Of a stretch of 14,273 bases of DNA, positions 1-6,696 are shown one piece after another; positions within the stretch are counted from its first letter, which is position 1, and the number at the start of each line of letters is the position of its first letter. Made by a program: the position numbers and the translations under genes. The notes below the pieces were generated by a model. That model was given only the letters and a program-made list of their open reading frames with translations, had not been told where the DNA came from and did not search any database. The DNA is from an uncultured Fusobacterium sp. (GTDB lineage: Bacteria > Fusobacteriota > Fusobacteriia > Fusobacteriales > Fusobacteriaceae), in contig UQOH01000052.1 of NCBI GenBank assembly GCA_900542625.1, positions 1-14,273 on the forward strand, in the 5' to 3' direction.

Positions 1-843
1 GATTTTTCCAAAATAGCTGTTTTTTCCAAGCCCACACATTTCACTAATAGAAGGTATAGAAAAATCTGTTTTAATAAGAAGGTGACACGCTTTCTGCAGC
101 CTGTAATTTCTTAAATACTCTAACGGAGTGGTATGCAGATAATTTTTAAATATTCTGAAACATTTTCGTTCACTGATAAAGGCTGCCTCTGAAATATCAG
201 AGATAGTAATTTTTTCATTGTAGTGTTCATAAACATATAACATAATTGCTTTTAATTCATCATTAACTTTATTGCTGCTTTTTTTATCTTTAAGTGAAGA
301 AAAATATAGTTGAAAAATATCAAACCATATTTCAGATAAACAAGAACGAAGTTTTATTTCGTAGGCAGAATCTTTTTCATTTATATTAAAAGATTCGGAT
401 ATTTTTTCTAAAATTTTATTTTGTTCAGGTATATCTGGATACAGTGGAAATATCTCCATATCAATAGATGAAGTAACAGGAGAAATATATTTCTGTTCAA
501 TTATACTTCCATGTTCGCCAATAAAAGATGGATCAAATATATGAAGAATTTGTATTGTATTTTTAGAATTTTTTTCAGATTGTGTAGAATGAAGAATATT
601 TGAATTAACTAATCCGCCTGATCCGGCAGAAAAAATAGTTTTTCCGTTTGGAGTATTATAGATTAATGTTCCGTCTTTAATGTAAAACAATTCAACCTCT
701 TTATGCCAATGCCAAGGGACAAATTCTTTTATCTGATTATTAAATTTTTTAAAAGAAGCAGTATATGGAAAAATCGGAGTAATTTCTGAAAGCAATTCTT
801 CTTTTGTGCCGTTTTTAAATTTTATATCATTAACAATATTCAA
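1..843 (-). CDS. AraC-family transcriptional regulator with N-terminal cupin, partial
   Basis: The frame is open for 281 codons from a TTG at 843-841 to the window edge, so the C-terminal end is missing. AAAGGAG (857-851) lies 7 nt before the TTG, and no ATG occurs in frame nearby, so I take TTG as the start. Residues 44-90 look like an AraC-type cupin: WHWHKEVELF at 44-53, then a glycine-containing turn and NILHST at 82-87. The DNA-binding part starts near residue 195. Its first helix-turn-helix is in ITISDISEAAFISERKCFRIF, followed by the linker PLEYLRNYRLQKA and the start of the second helix-turn-helix (SISEMCGLGKNSYFGK). Family knowledge makes it a sugar-responsive, usually activating regulator. 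It is divergent from the sugar operon, which is its likely target, although genes to the left of the window could be too. Only the last turns of the second DNA-binding motif appear to be cut off. Confidence 0.9.
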   Translation of the reverse strand, partial: MNIVNDIKFKNGTKEELLSEITPIFPYTASFKKFNNQIKEFVPWHWHKEVELFYIKDGTLIYNTPNGKTIFSAGSGGLVNSNILHSTQSEKNSKNTIQILHIFDPSFIGEHGSIIEQKYISPVTSSIDMEIFPLYPDIPEQNKILEKISESFNINEKDSAYEIKLRSCLSEIWFDIFQLYFSSLKDKKSSNKVNDELKAIMLYVYEHYNEKITISDISEAAFISERKCFRIFKNYLHTTPLEYLRNYRLQKACHLLIKTDFSIPSISEMCGLGKNSYFGKI

Positions 844-870
844 TATTATACTCCTTTCTTTTTTATCTAA

Positions 871-879
871 ATTTTATCA
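871..879 (-). promoter_or_regulatory. Probable extended -10 of the AraC-family gene
   Basis: Read leftward the sequence is TGATAAAAT: a TG extension, one base, then TAAAAT (5 of 6 to TATAAT). No good -35 stands 16-18 bases upstream. It lies about 28 bases before the TTG start. The same ATGATA core recurs in the promoters assigned to the TSUP, acyltransferase and mtnN genes. The AT-rich background makes chance matches easy, so confidence is limited. Confidence 0.4.
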
Positions 880-928
880 TAAAACAGAGTATAAAAACAT
901 AGTTATTTATGTAATAAAAATATTAAAA

Positions 929-950
929 TTTTAGAAAACGCTTTCTAAAA
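929..950. promoter_or_regulatory. 22-bp CG-centred palindrome, LacI/CcpA-type operator
   Basis: The arms TTTTAGAAA (929-937) and TTTCTAAAA (942-950) are exact reverse complements around a central ACGC. Only one base pair of the dyad is mismatched (938 with 941). The inner 14 bases, AGAAAACGCTTTCT (933-946), agree with the CcpA cre consensus TGWAARCGYTWNCW at all but the first base. A central CG is the hallmark of LacI-family operators. The site lies about 55 bases upstream of the putative AraC -10 and about 120 upstream of the rightward -35. It could bind the LacI-type regulator encoded at 1144 or a CcpA-like global regulator. Confidence 0.65.
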
Positions 951-992
951 CAGAAAGAGTTTTATAGTTTTTGATTTATATTTTAAAAATAA

Positions 993-1014
993 TTTCTTTA
1001 TATTTTTAAAGAAA
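993..1014. repeat. AT-rich interrupted inverted repeat
   Basis: TTTCTTTA (993-1000) and TAAAGAAA (1007-1014) are exact reverse complements separated by six bases. It sits 56 bases upstream of the rightward -35, where an activator such as the AraC-type regulator could bind. Such repeats also arise by chance in sequence this rich in A and T, so the function is uncertain. Confidence 0.3.
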
Positions 1015-1070
1015 AAATGTAGTTTTTAAGTTTATTATGTAGAGAAAGAGAAAAAAATGTTTAAAAGCTA

Positions 1071-1099
1071 TTGACAAAATTAAGTTTAGAAGGTATATA
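1071..1099 (+). promoter_or_regulatory. Sigma70-type promoter of the LacI/sugar operon
   Basis: A perfect -35 TTGACA (1071-1076) is followed by a 17-base spacer and TATATA (1094-1099). TATAAA at 1096-1101 is an alternative -10. Transcription would begin near 1106, just upstream of the operator at 1117-1130, which suits repression by blocking the start region. This is the strongest promoter match in the window. Confidence 0.75.
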
Positions 1100-1116
1100 A
1101 AGAGTAAAGGAAATAA

Positions 1117-1130
1117 TGAAAACGTTTTAA
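1117..1130. promoter_or_regulatory. LacI/CcpA-type operator between promoter and lacI start
   Basis: TGAAAACGTTTTAA contains the perfect 10-base palindrome AAAACGTTTT (1119-1128) with a central CG. It matches the cre consensus TGWAARCGYTWNCW except at the C near its right end. It begins about ten bases after the predicted transcription start and ends at the Shine-Dalgarno sequence of the regulator gene. Bound repressor here would shut the whole operon, including its own gene. Its centre is 184 bases from that of the palindrome at 929-950. Confidence 0.7.
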
Positions 1131-1143
1131 AAAGGTGAGCGCT

Positions 1144-2157
1144 ATGAAGATAAATGATGTTGCAGAATATGCAGGCGTATCTCTGGCAACGGTTTCAAGA
1201 GTTATAAATGGAAAAAAAGTAAAAGAGGAAACAAGAAAAAAAGTTGAAGAAGCTGTAAAAAAACTGAATTATACGCCAAACTTTATGGCAAGCAGTTTGC
1301 AGAAAACAAAAAGCGGAATGCTTTTAATTCTTGTTCCGGAAATCTCAAACCCGTATTATTCTCCTATTCTTGAAGGAGTGGAATTTACAGCAAGAAACAG
1401 CGGTTATAATATAATTTTGGGAAGCAGTTATTCGTCAGAAGAACAGCTTTTGGATTATCTGACTCTTTTAAATAAAAAACTTGTTGACGGTGTTATTCTT
1501 ATGGAAAAGGTTTCCAAAGATAAGATAATGAACAAGATAAATGATGAAAAACTTTATAAAAGAATAGTACAGTGCAGTGAATATATAGAAGAAAACAATC
1601 TGCCGTGTATAACAATAGACCATAAAAAAGCAGCTTATGAGGCTGTAAATCATCTGATTTCAATAGGAAAAAAAGACCTTTACCTTTTCAGAATGAAAAA
1701 AGATTTTACATATTCTGTTCTTAGAAGAGAGGGATTTTTAGAGGCTCTTAAGGATAACGGAATAGAATTTAAAAAAGAAAATGAAATCGTTTTAGATGAA
1801 CTTTCTATAAAAGAAGCTTTTAAACAGATGAACATAGTTTTAAATAACAGAGGGCTTGAAAATGCAGGAATATTTGCTGTGTCAGATGTTTTGGGCATAG
1901 GAATTATAAAAGCATTAAATATTAAAAATATAAAAATACCACAGGAGGCAGCTGTTGTAGGTTTTGACAACATAGATTTTTCAGCAGTGACAGAACCCTC
2001 TTTAACAACAATTTCACAGCCTGGATATGAACTTGGAAAAGAGGCAGTAAAATATCTTTTCAAGGTAATAGAAGATGACAGCATAAAGCCGGAAAAAATT
2101 ATACTGGACCATGAACTTATAGTACGGGAAAGCACAAATAAAAAAGTTTTAAAATAG
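1144..2157 (+). CDS. LacI/GalR-family transcriptional repressor, likely local regulator of the sugar operon
   Basis: 337 residues, a normal length for the family. The start is the ATG at 1144. AAAGGTGA (1131-1138) sits five bases upstream and the protein then opens with the classic MKINDVAEYAGVSLATVSRV helix-turn-helix. The in-frame GTG at 1135 overlaps that ribosome site and is unlikely to be used. The rest is a periplasmic-binding-protein-like sensor: LVPEISNPYYSPILEGVE near residues 60-77, and near the C-terminus VVGFDNIDFSAVTEPSLTTI, the family's conserved stretch. It is the first gene of the operon, 39 bases before the binding-protein gene with no terminator between, so it is probably autoregulated through the palindrome at 1117-1130. 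The inducer is probably the imported sugar or a product of it. CcpA belongs to the same family, but position in a catabolic operon favours a local regulator. Confidence 0.92.
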   Translation: MKINDVAEYAGVSLATVSRVINGKKVKEETRKKVEEAVKKLNYTPNFMASSLQKTKSGMLLILVPEISNPYYSPILEGVEFTARNSGYNIILGSSYSSEEQLLDYLTLLNKKLVDGVILMEKVSKDKIMNKINDEKLYKRIVQCSEYIEENNLPCITIDHKKAAYEAVNHLISIGKKDLYLFRMKKDFTYSVLRREGFLEALKDNGIEFKKENEIVLDELSIKEAFKQMNIVLNNRGLENAGIFAVSDVLGIGIIKALNIKNIKIPQEAAVVGFDNIDFSAVTEPSLTTISQPGYELGKEAVKYLFKVIEDDSIKPEKIILDHELIVRESTNKKVLK

Positions 2158-2196
2158 GGAAAGTTTTCTCTAATAAAATATAAGGAGGTTTTATCA

Positions 2197-3183
2197 ATGA
2201 AGAATTTTTTTAGAGTATTAGTAGGAGTTTTATTACTTGGTACAGTATCTTTTGCTAAGATGCTTGGAATAGTAATGCCAAATGCAACTCATGGATTTAT
2301 GGGAGAAAGTATTAAACATGCTAAAGCAGCAGCAGAGGAGTTTTCTAAAAAAGGCGGATTTGAATACAAATTCCTTACTTCAGCAGAAACTTCTGAGCAG
2401 AATAACCAATTAGATACATTAATTAATGAGAAAGTTGATTGTATTGTTCTTTGGCCTCACAACGGAAACGAATTAAGATCAGGAGCAATGAAAGTTGTTG
2501 AAGCTGGAATACCTCTAATTATTTATGACCGTTTAATCGAAGGATTTAAACCTACAGCAGAGGTTATGGGAGATAACTTTACAGTTGGAGAAGAAACAGG
2601 AAGATATTTAAATAAATATTTTGCAGAAGATCTTAAAAAAGGTCCAGTAAATATTATTGAGTTCAAAGGGGATAACTCTACAGTTCCTCAACAACGTTCA
2701 GACGGATTTGCTAAAACTGCTGACAAAAATATAAAAATAGTTCAACAGTTCAGTACAGACTGGCAGAGAGCAAAAGCTCAAGAGCAGATGGAAACTTTCT
2801 TAAACAGCGTAAGCAAAGAAGAAGCTGAAAGCATAAAAGCTGTATTTACTCACGATGACGAGCCTATGCTTGGTGTTATAGATGCGATTATGAACTATCA
2901 AGGTCCGGCTAAACTTAACATTAAATTAGTAACTGGTGTTGGTGGAAGAAGAGAGAACATAGAAACATTTGATATTTATAAACAAGAATTAGGAATTGAC
3001 CAAGTTACATTCTTATTCTCACCTGTAATGGTTAGAGATGCTGTTAAGATGGGATCAGAAGTTTTAGAAGGTAAGAAATTTGACGGATTATATCTAATTC
3101 CTACTGAAATGATAGACAACAACAACTACAAAGAGTACATGAAAGGTGAGCAGTGGAAAATTAGATATGAAAGCGGAATCTAA
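2197..3183 (+). CDS. Periplasmic sugar-binding protein of an ABC importer (RbsB-like family)
   Basis: 328 residues. Residues 1-20 form a signal peptide: Lys at 2, Arg at 6, hydrophobic 7-17, and SFA before the cut at 20/21. There is no lipobox Cys, so the mature protein should be free in the periplasm, as in a diderm cell. The mature part opens with KMLGIVMPNATHGFMGE and continues with LDTLINEKVDCIVLWPHNG and GIPLIIYDR, typical of type I sugar-binding proteins related to ribose- and galactose-binding proteins. AAGGAGG precedes the ATG by eight bases. The protein delivers a sugar to the ATPase and permease encoded next. Its codon choice differs from its neighbours (more TTA for Leu, CAA for Gln, AAC and GAC), which fits high expression. 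A hairpin follows the gene. The ligand cannot be named. Confidence 0.92.
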   Translation: MKNFFRVLVGVLLLGTVSFAKMLGIVMPNATHGFMGESIKHAKAAAEEFSKKGGFEYKFLTSAETSEQNNQLDTLINEKVDCIVLWPHNGNELRSGAMKVVEAGIPLIIYDRLIEGFKPTAEVMGDNFTVGEETGRYLNKYFAEDLKKGPVNIIEFKGDNSTVPQQRSDGFAKTADKNIKIVQQFSTDWQRAKAQEQMETFLNSVSKEEAESIKAVFTHDDEPMLGVIDAIMNYQGPAKLNIKLVTGVGGRRENIETFDIYKQELGIDQVTFLFSPVMVRDAVKMGSEVLEGKKFDGLYLIPTEMIDNNNYKEYMKGEQWKIRYESGI

Positions 3184-3209
3184 GAAATATTAAGTAAACA
3201 ATACAACAT

Positions 3210-3240
3210 AAAGGGTGGGATTATTTCCACCCTTTCTTTA
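3210..3240 (+). terminator. Hairpin after the binding-protein gene, partial terminator or mRNA stabiliser
   Basis: AAAGGGTGG (3210-3218) pairs perfectly with CCACCCTTT (3227-3235). The stem can extend by a G-U and an A-U pair to leave a four-base TTAT loop. The tail is CTTTA and then A-rich, not a long T run, so termination should be incomplete. The ATPase gene starts 28 bases later with no promoter visible between. The likely effect is more binding protein than ATPase and permease from one transcript, as is common in binding-protein-dependent importers. Confidence 0.65.
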
Positions 3241-3267
3241 AAAAAAGGAAATCAGAGGTGACAACAC

Positions 3268-4764
3268 ATGCTTTTAGAGATGAAAAATATATCTAAATAT
3301 TTTGGTCCGGTAGAAGCTCTAAAAGGAGTTTCCTTAAATGTGGATAAGGGAGAAATTCACGGATTATTGGGTGAAAACGGAGCCGGAAAATCAACTCTTA
3401 TGAATATTTTGGCAGGAACATATCCAGCTACCAAAGGGGAAATCTATTTTAACGGAACAAAAATTGAGAACCTGACTGCTAAAAAAACTCAGAATATGGG
3501 AATAAGATTTATACATCAGGAACTTAATCTTGTAAACGATTTAACAGTATATGAAAATCTTTTTTTAGGAGAAGAGATAACAAACAAATTTGGGATTTTA
3601 GACAGAAAAGAGATGATAAAAAGGTCTGAAGAAGTTTTAAAGAGAATGAATCTGGATATAAATCCTCTTACAGAAGTGGGACAGCTTGAAACTTCAAGAA
3701 AACAGCTTGTGGAAATAGCTAAGGCTCTTCTTTTTGATGCAAAGCTTATAATAATGGACGAACCTACAACAGCACTTACAAACAAAGAGATAGAGATGCT
3801 GTTTGTTCTTATGAGAAAGCTTAAAAATGAAGATGTGAGTATGATATATATTTCTCACAAAATGCCGGAGCTTTTCAGTATCTGTGACAGATACACAGTT
3901 TTGAGAGATGGTAATTTTATAGAAACAGGTAATTTTAAAGATATAGATGAAAGAAGAGCAACAGAACTTCTTGTTGGAAGAAATATTATTGATGAAAAAA
4001 TAGAGAAAGAAAAAATTTCAGATGAGATTCTTATGGAAGTAAAAGATATTTCATCACAGGGAAAATTCAGCGATATATCTTTCAATCTGAGAAAAGGAGA
4101 GGTTATTGCTGTAACAGGACTTCACGGAGACGGAAGAGATTTTCTTGCAGAGGCTCTTTACGGAGTATGCAGAATAGACTCAGGAGAAGTAAAAATAAAT
4201 GGGGAAAAACTGTCTTACAAAAATATAAAAGATACAGTCAACCATGGAATAAGTATGGTTCAGAGAAACAGAAAAGAACGTTCTATCATAAAAGATATGA
4301 GCATTCTTAATAACTTTTCAGTGGGAAGATTTGTATCAAAGCACAGAAAACTTTTTATCAATGATAAAGAGGAACTGGGAAGATTTGATATTAGAAAACA
4401 AGATATGTCCACAAAGATTGGACATTATAATGATTATATAACATCACTTTCAGGAGGAAACCAGCAGAAAATAATAATTGGAAGATGTCTGGAGCTTGAC
4501 ACTGATGTAATTATTCTGGATAACCCTACTCAGGGAATAGATGTAGGAGCAAAATTTGAAATTTATAAAATAATAAACGAATTAGCAAAGATGGGAAAAG
4601 GAATTATAATATTTAGTTCAGAATATCCTGAAATACATAAAGTAGCAGACAGGTGTTTTGTTATGTATAAAGGAAAAATAAACAAAGAACTTTCAAGAGA
4701 TGAGTTCAGTGAAATTAACATAATGCACTATGCTACAGGTGCAAATTTGGAGGAAAAAATATGA
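3268..4764 (+). CDS. Sugar ABC transporter ATPase with two ABC domains (RbsA/MglA-like)
   Basis: 498 residues, the usual length of double-domain carbohydrate ATPases (CUT2 family). Domain 1 has Walker A GENGAGKST (35-43), Q-loop Gln84, signature LETSR (140-144), Walker B IIMDEP (161-166) and switch His197. Domain 2 has GLHGDGRD (284-291) in place of Walker A, signature LSGGN (394-398) and IILDNP (415-420), where Asn419 replaces the catalytic Glu. In a head-to-tail dimer, Walker A1 and B1 face signature 2, giving one complete site. Walker A2 and B2 face the poor signature 1, giving one dead site. A degenerate second Walker A is usual for this family; the Asn in Walker B2 is an added loss that may be a subfamily trait. 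AGAGGTGA precedes the start. The stop overlaps the permease start (ATGA at 4761-4764), so translation is coupled. Confidence 0.94.
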   Translation: MLLEMKNISKYFGPVEALKGVSLNVDKGEIHGLLGENGAGKSTLMNILAGTYPATKGEIYFNGTKIENLTAKKTQNMGIRFIHQELNLVNDLTVYENLFLGEEITNKFGILDRKEMIKRSEEVLKRMNLDINPLTEVGQLETSRKQLVEIAKALLFDAKLIIMDEPTTALTNKEIEMLFVLMRKLKNEDVSMIYISHKMPELFSICDRYTVLRDGNFIETGNFKDIDERRATELLVGRNIIDEKIEKEKISDEILMEVKDISSQGKFSDISFNLRKGEVIAVTGLHGDGRDFLAEALYGVCRIDSGEVKINGEKLSYKNIKDTVNHGISMVQRNRKERSIIKDMSILNNFSVGRFVSKHRKLFINDKEELGRFDIRKQDMSTKIGHYNDYITSLSGGNQQKIIIGRCLELDTDVIILDNPTQGIDVGAKFEIYKIINELAKMGKGIIIFSSEYPEIHKVADRCFVMYKGKINKELSRDEFSEINIMHYATGANLEEKI

Positions 4765-5726
4765 GCCAGTTGAAAAAAGATTTAAGTTTTAAAAATATTT
4801 ATTCTAACTATACTTTTATATTTTCTTTTTTGGTGCTTGTGATAATAGCAACAGCAATTAATCACTCTTTCCTATCATGGACAAACCTTTCTACACTGAT
4901 GCTGCAGTCATCAATTAAGGGAATAATTGCTCTTGGAATGACTCTTGTAATAATTTCAGGACAGATTGATTTGTCTGTAGGTTCACAGGCTGCTCTTGTG
5001 GCAGGGCTTGGAGTTGTTGTGCTTAACAAGACAGAGAGTCCTTTTATAATGCTTTTGTTCTGTATGGCTTTTGGTGTTGTTCTTGGAACAATAAACGGAG
5101 TTATAACAACAAAAGGTAAAATGGCACCTTTTATAGTTACACTTGCTACAATGAGTGCTTACAGATCTATAATTGTTCAGCTTGGACAAGGAGGACCTTT
5201 TAATATTGAAGATATAAAAATGGTTATGAGTTTCAGAAAAATTGCAGCAGGAAAAACTCTGGGAGTTCCTAACCTTGCAATAATTTTTGTGCTTATTACA
5301 ATAATAATGATATTGATTATTAAATATACAAAATTCGGAAGATATGTTTATGCAGTAGGTTCAAATGAAAATGCAGCATTTTTAACAGGAATAAATGTAG
5401 ACAGAATAAAAACTCTGTGTTTCACTCTTACAGGGCTTTTAACAGGGATATCTTCATTCCTTCTTGCATCAAGACTTACATCTATTACAGCAGCAAACGT
5501 TGGAAATGCTTTTGAGCTTGATGCAATAGCAGCTGTTGCAATCGGCGGAACAGCAATGAACGGAGGACGTGGAAAAATTTTCGGAACTTTCTTAGGAGCA
5601 ATAATGCTTCAGATGATAGAAGGAATTCTTATAGCAGCACGTATTCCGCCATTCTTATCAGGGCTTGTAAAAGGTATTATTATAGTTCTTGCAGTTATAT
5701 TCCAAAGTAAGAAAAACAATGACTAA
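4761..5726 (+). CDS. Sugar ABC transporter permease (RbsC-like, BPD_transp_2 family)
   Basis: 321 residues, very hydrophobic, with multiple membrane segments beginning near residue 18. The conserved motif SGQIDLSVGS (66-75) marks carbohydrate permeases of the ribose type. The late cytoplasmic-loop region AVAIGGTAMNGGRGKIFGT and the final hydrophobic stretch are also canonical. The start overlaps the ATPase stop by four bases, with GGAGG at 4749-4753. It forms the membrane channel, probably as a homodimer, because only one permease gene is present. The isomerase gene follows after 18 bases. Specificity is unknown. Confidence 0.93.
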   Translation: MSQLKKDLSFKNIYSNYTFIFSFLVLVIIATAINHSFLSWTNLSTLMLQSSIKGIIALGMTLVIISGQIDLSVGSQAALVAGLGVVVLNKTESPFIMLLFCMAFGVVLGTINGVITTKGKMAPFIVTLATMSAYRSIIVQLGQGGPFNIEDIKMVMSFRKIAAGKTLGVPNLAIIFVLITIIMILIIKYTKFGRYVYAVGSNENAAFLTGINVDRIKTLCFTLTGLLTGISSFLLASRLTSITAANVGNAFELDAIAAVAIGGTAMNGGRGKIFGTFLGAIMLQMIEGILIAARIPPFLSGLVKGIIIVLAVIFQSKKNND

Positions 5727-5744
5727 AAAATGGAGGTCTTAATT

Positions 5745-6674
5745 ATGAAACTTGGATTTTTAACAGGTATTATGGGAGATATTTCAATTTATGAGAAAAT
5801 AGAATGGGCAGCAGGTGTGGGATTTGAAACTTTAGAGGTTTCATGCTGGCCGAGAACAAATACAAGAGATTATTCAGGAAGTGATATTGACGTAGTAAAT
5901 TTCACTAAAGAAGAGGCAGACAAACTTAATGCTTTTCTTAAAGAAAAAAATATGACAATATGTACTCTTGCTTATTATGACAACAATCTTGACCATGATT
6001 TGGAAAAAAGAAAAGGATATAATGACCATTTAATAAAAGTAATAGATGCAGCATCTCTTTTGGGAGTAAAAAATGTAGGAACATTCATAGGAAGAGATAT
6101 GACACTTTCTATTGAAGACAACTTTGATGAAATGGTAAAAGTATTTAAACCTATTTTAGAATATGCCAAAGAGAAAAATGTAAGAATTATTATTGAAAAT
6201 TGCTCAATGCCGGGCTGGCATGAAAGCGGCTGGGCAGGAACAATATCTTATTCCCCGGAGCTTTGGGACGAAATGTTTAAAAGACTTCCGTATGACAACT
6301 TTGGACTTAACTATGACCCGTCACATCTTGTATGGCTTGGAATAGACTATATTCAAGGACTGAAAGATTATAAAGATAAAATATTTGAGGTTCATGCTAA
6401 AGATACAGAGGTATTCCATGATAAGCTTAAAAATTATTACAGTATCTTAGGTAAACAGCTTGGAAGAAAAGATAACTGGGATATGGGATTCTGGAGACAC
6501 AGAATGCCGGGTAAAGGAGATGTTGACTGGGATAAATTTACAGCAACATTAAAAGAGATTGGATATAATGATGAACTTGTAATTGAACATGAAGATTTGG
6601 AATATCAGGATACTTTAGAAAAAGTTAAAGAGGGATTAAAATTAGGATACGAATTTTTAGGTAAAAAAATATAG
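5745..6674 (+). CDS. TIM-barrel sugar isomerase/epimerase (AP_endonuc_2 family)
   Basis: 309 residues from the ATG at 5745, which has GGAGG (5732-5736) eight bases upstream. The in-frame ATG at 5730 overlaps that site and is rejected. The fold is the metal-dependent xylose-isomerase-like barrel. The likely metal ligands are Glu151 (IIIENC), Asp191 and His194 (NYDPSH), His217 (EVHAKD) and Glu281 (VIEHED), with the strand motif RMPGKGDVDW at 253-262. A Trp- and Gly-rich segment (residues 158-174) is probably a substrate-binding loop. The family includes IolE-type dehydratases, ketose 3-epimerases, hydroxypyruvate isomerases and the lyases that cleave 3-keto-glycosides, so the exact reaction is open. 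Pairing with the oxidoreductase next to it suggests that it acts on an oxidised (keto) sugar or cyclitol in the cytoplasm. Confidence 0.87.
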   Translation: MKLGFLTGIMGDISIYEKIEWAAGVGFETLEVSCWPRTNTRDYSGSDIDVVNFTKEEADKLNAFLKEKNMTICTLAYYDNNLDHDLEKRKGYNDHLIKVIDAASLLGVKNVGTFIGRDMTLSIEDNFDEMVKVFKPILEYAKEKNVRIIIENCSMPGWHESGWAGTISYSPELWDEMFKRLPYDNFGLNYDPSHLVWLGIDYIQGLKDYKDKIFEVHAKDTEVFHDKLKNYYSILGKQLGRKDNWDMGFWRHRMPGKGDVDWDKFTATLKEIGYNDELVIEHEDLEYQDTLEKVKEGLKLGYEFLGKKI

Positions 6675-6696
6675 TTTTTCAGGAGGCTTGAAAATT

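Larger units (their letters stand above)
844..1143. other. Divergent control region between AraC and LacI regulator genes
   Basis: These 300 bases hold no convincing gene. They contain the RBS and a likely extended -10 for the leftward AraC gene, two CG-centred palindromes (929-950 and 1117-1130), an A/T-only-armed inverted repeat (993-1014), and a clear rightward promoter (1071-1099). The rest is AT-rich with long A and T runs. The layout is that of a two-way regulatory region read by one or both flanking regulators. Confidence 0.75.

Noticed and set aside
1680..2135. 151-codon minus-strand open frame
   Set aside because: Antisense to the conserved sensor domain of the LacI regulator, Ser/Phe/Ile-rich and without recognisable motifs.
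2159..2168. GAAAGTTTTC upstream of the binding-protein gene as a third operator
   Set aside because: It lacks the central CG, has a mismatched centre, and no convincing promoter accompanies it.
5730..5744. Upstream in-frame ATG as start of the isomerase
   Set aside because: It overlaps the GGAGG that serves the ATG at 5745, and the protein's conserved beginning fits the later start.
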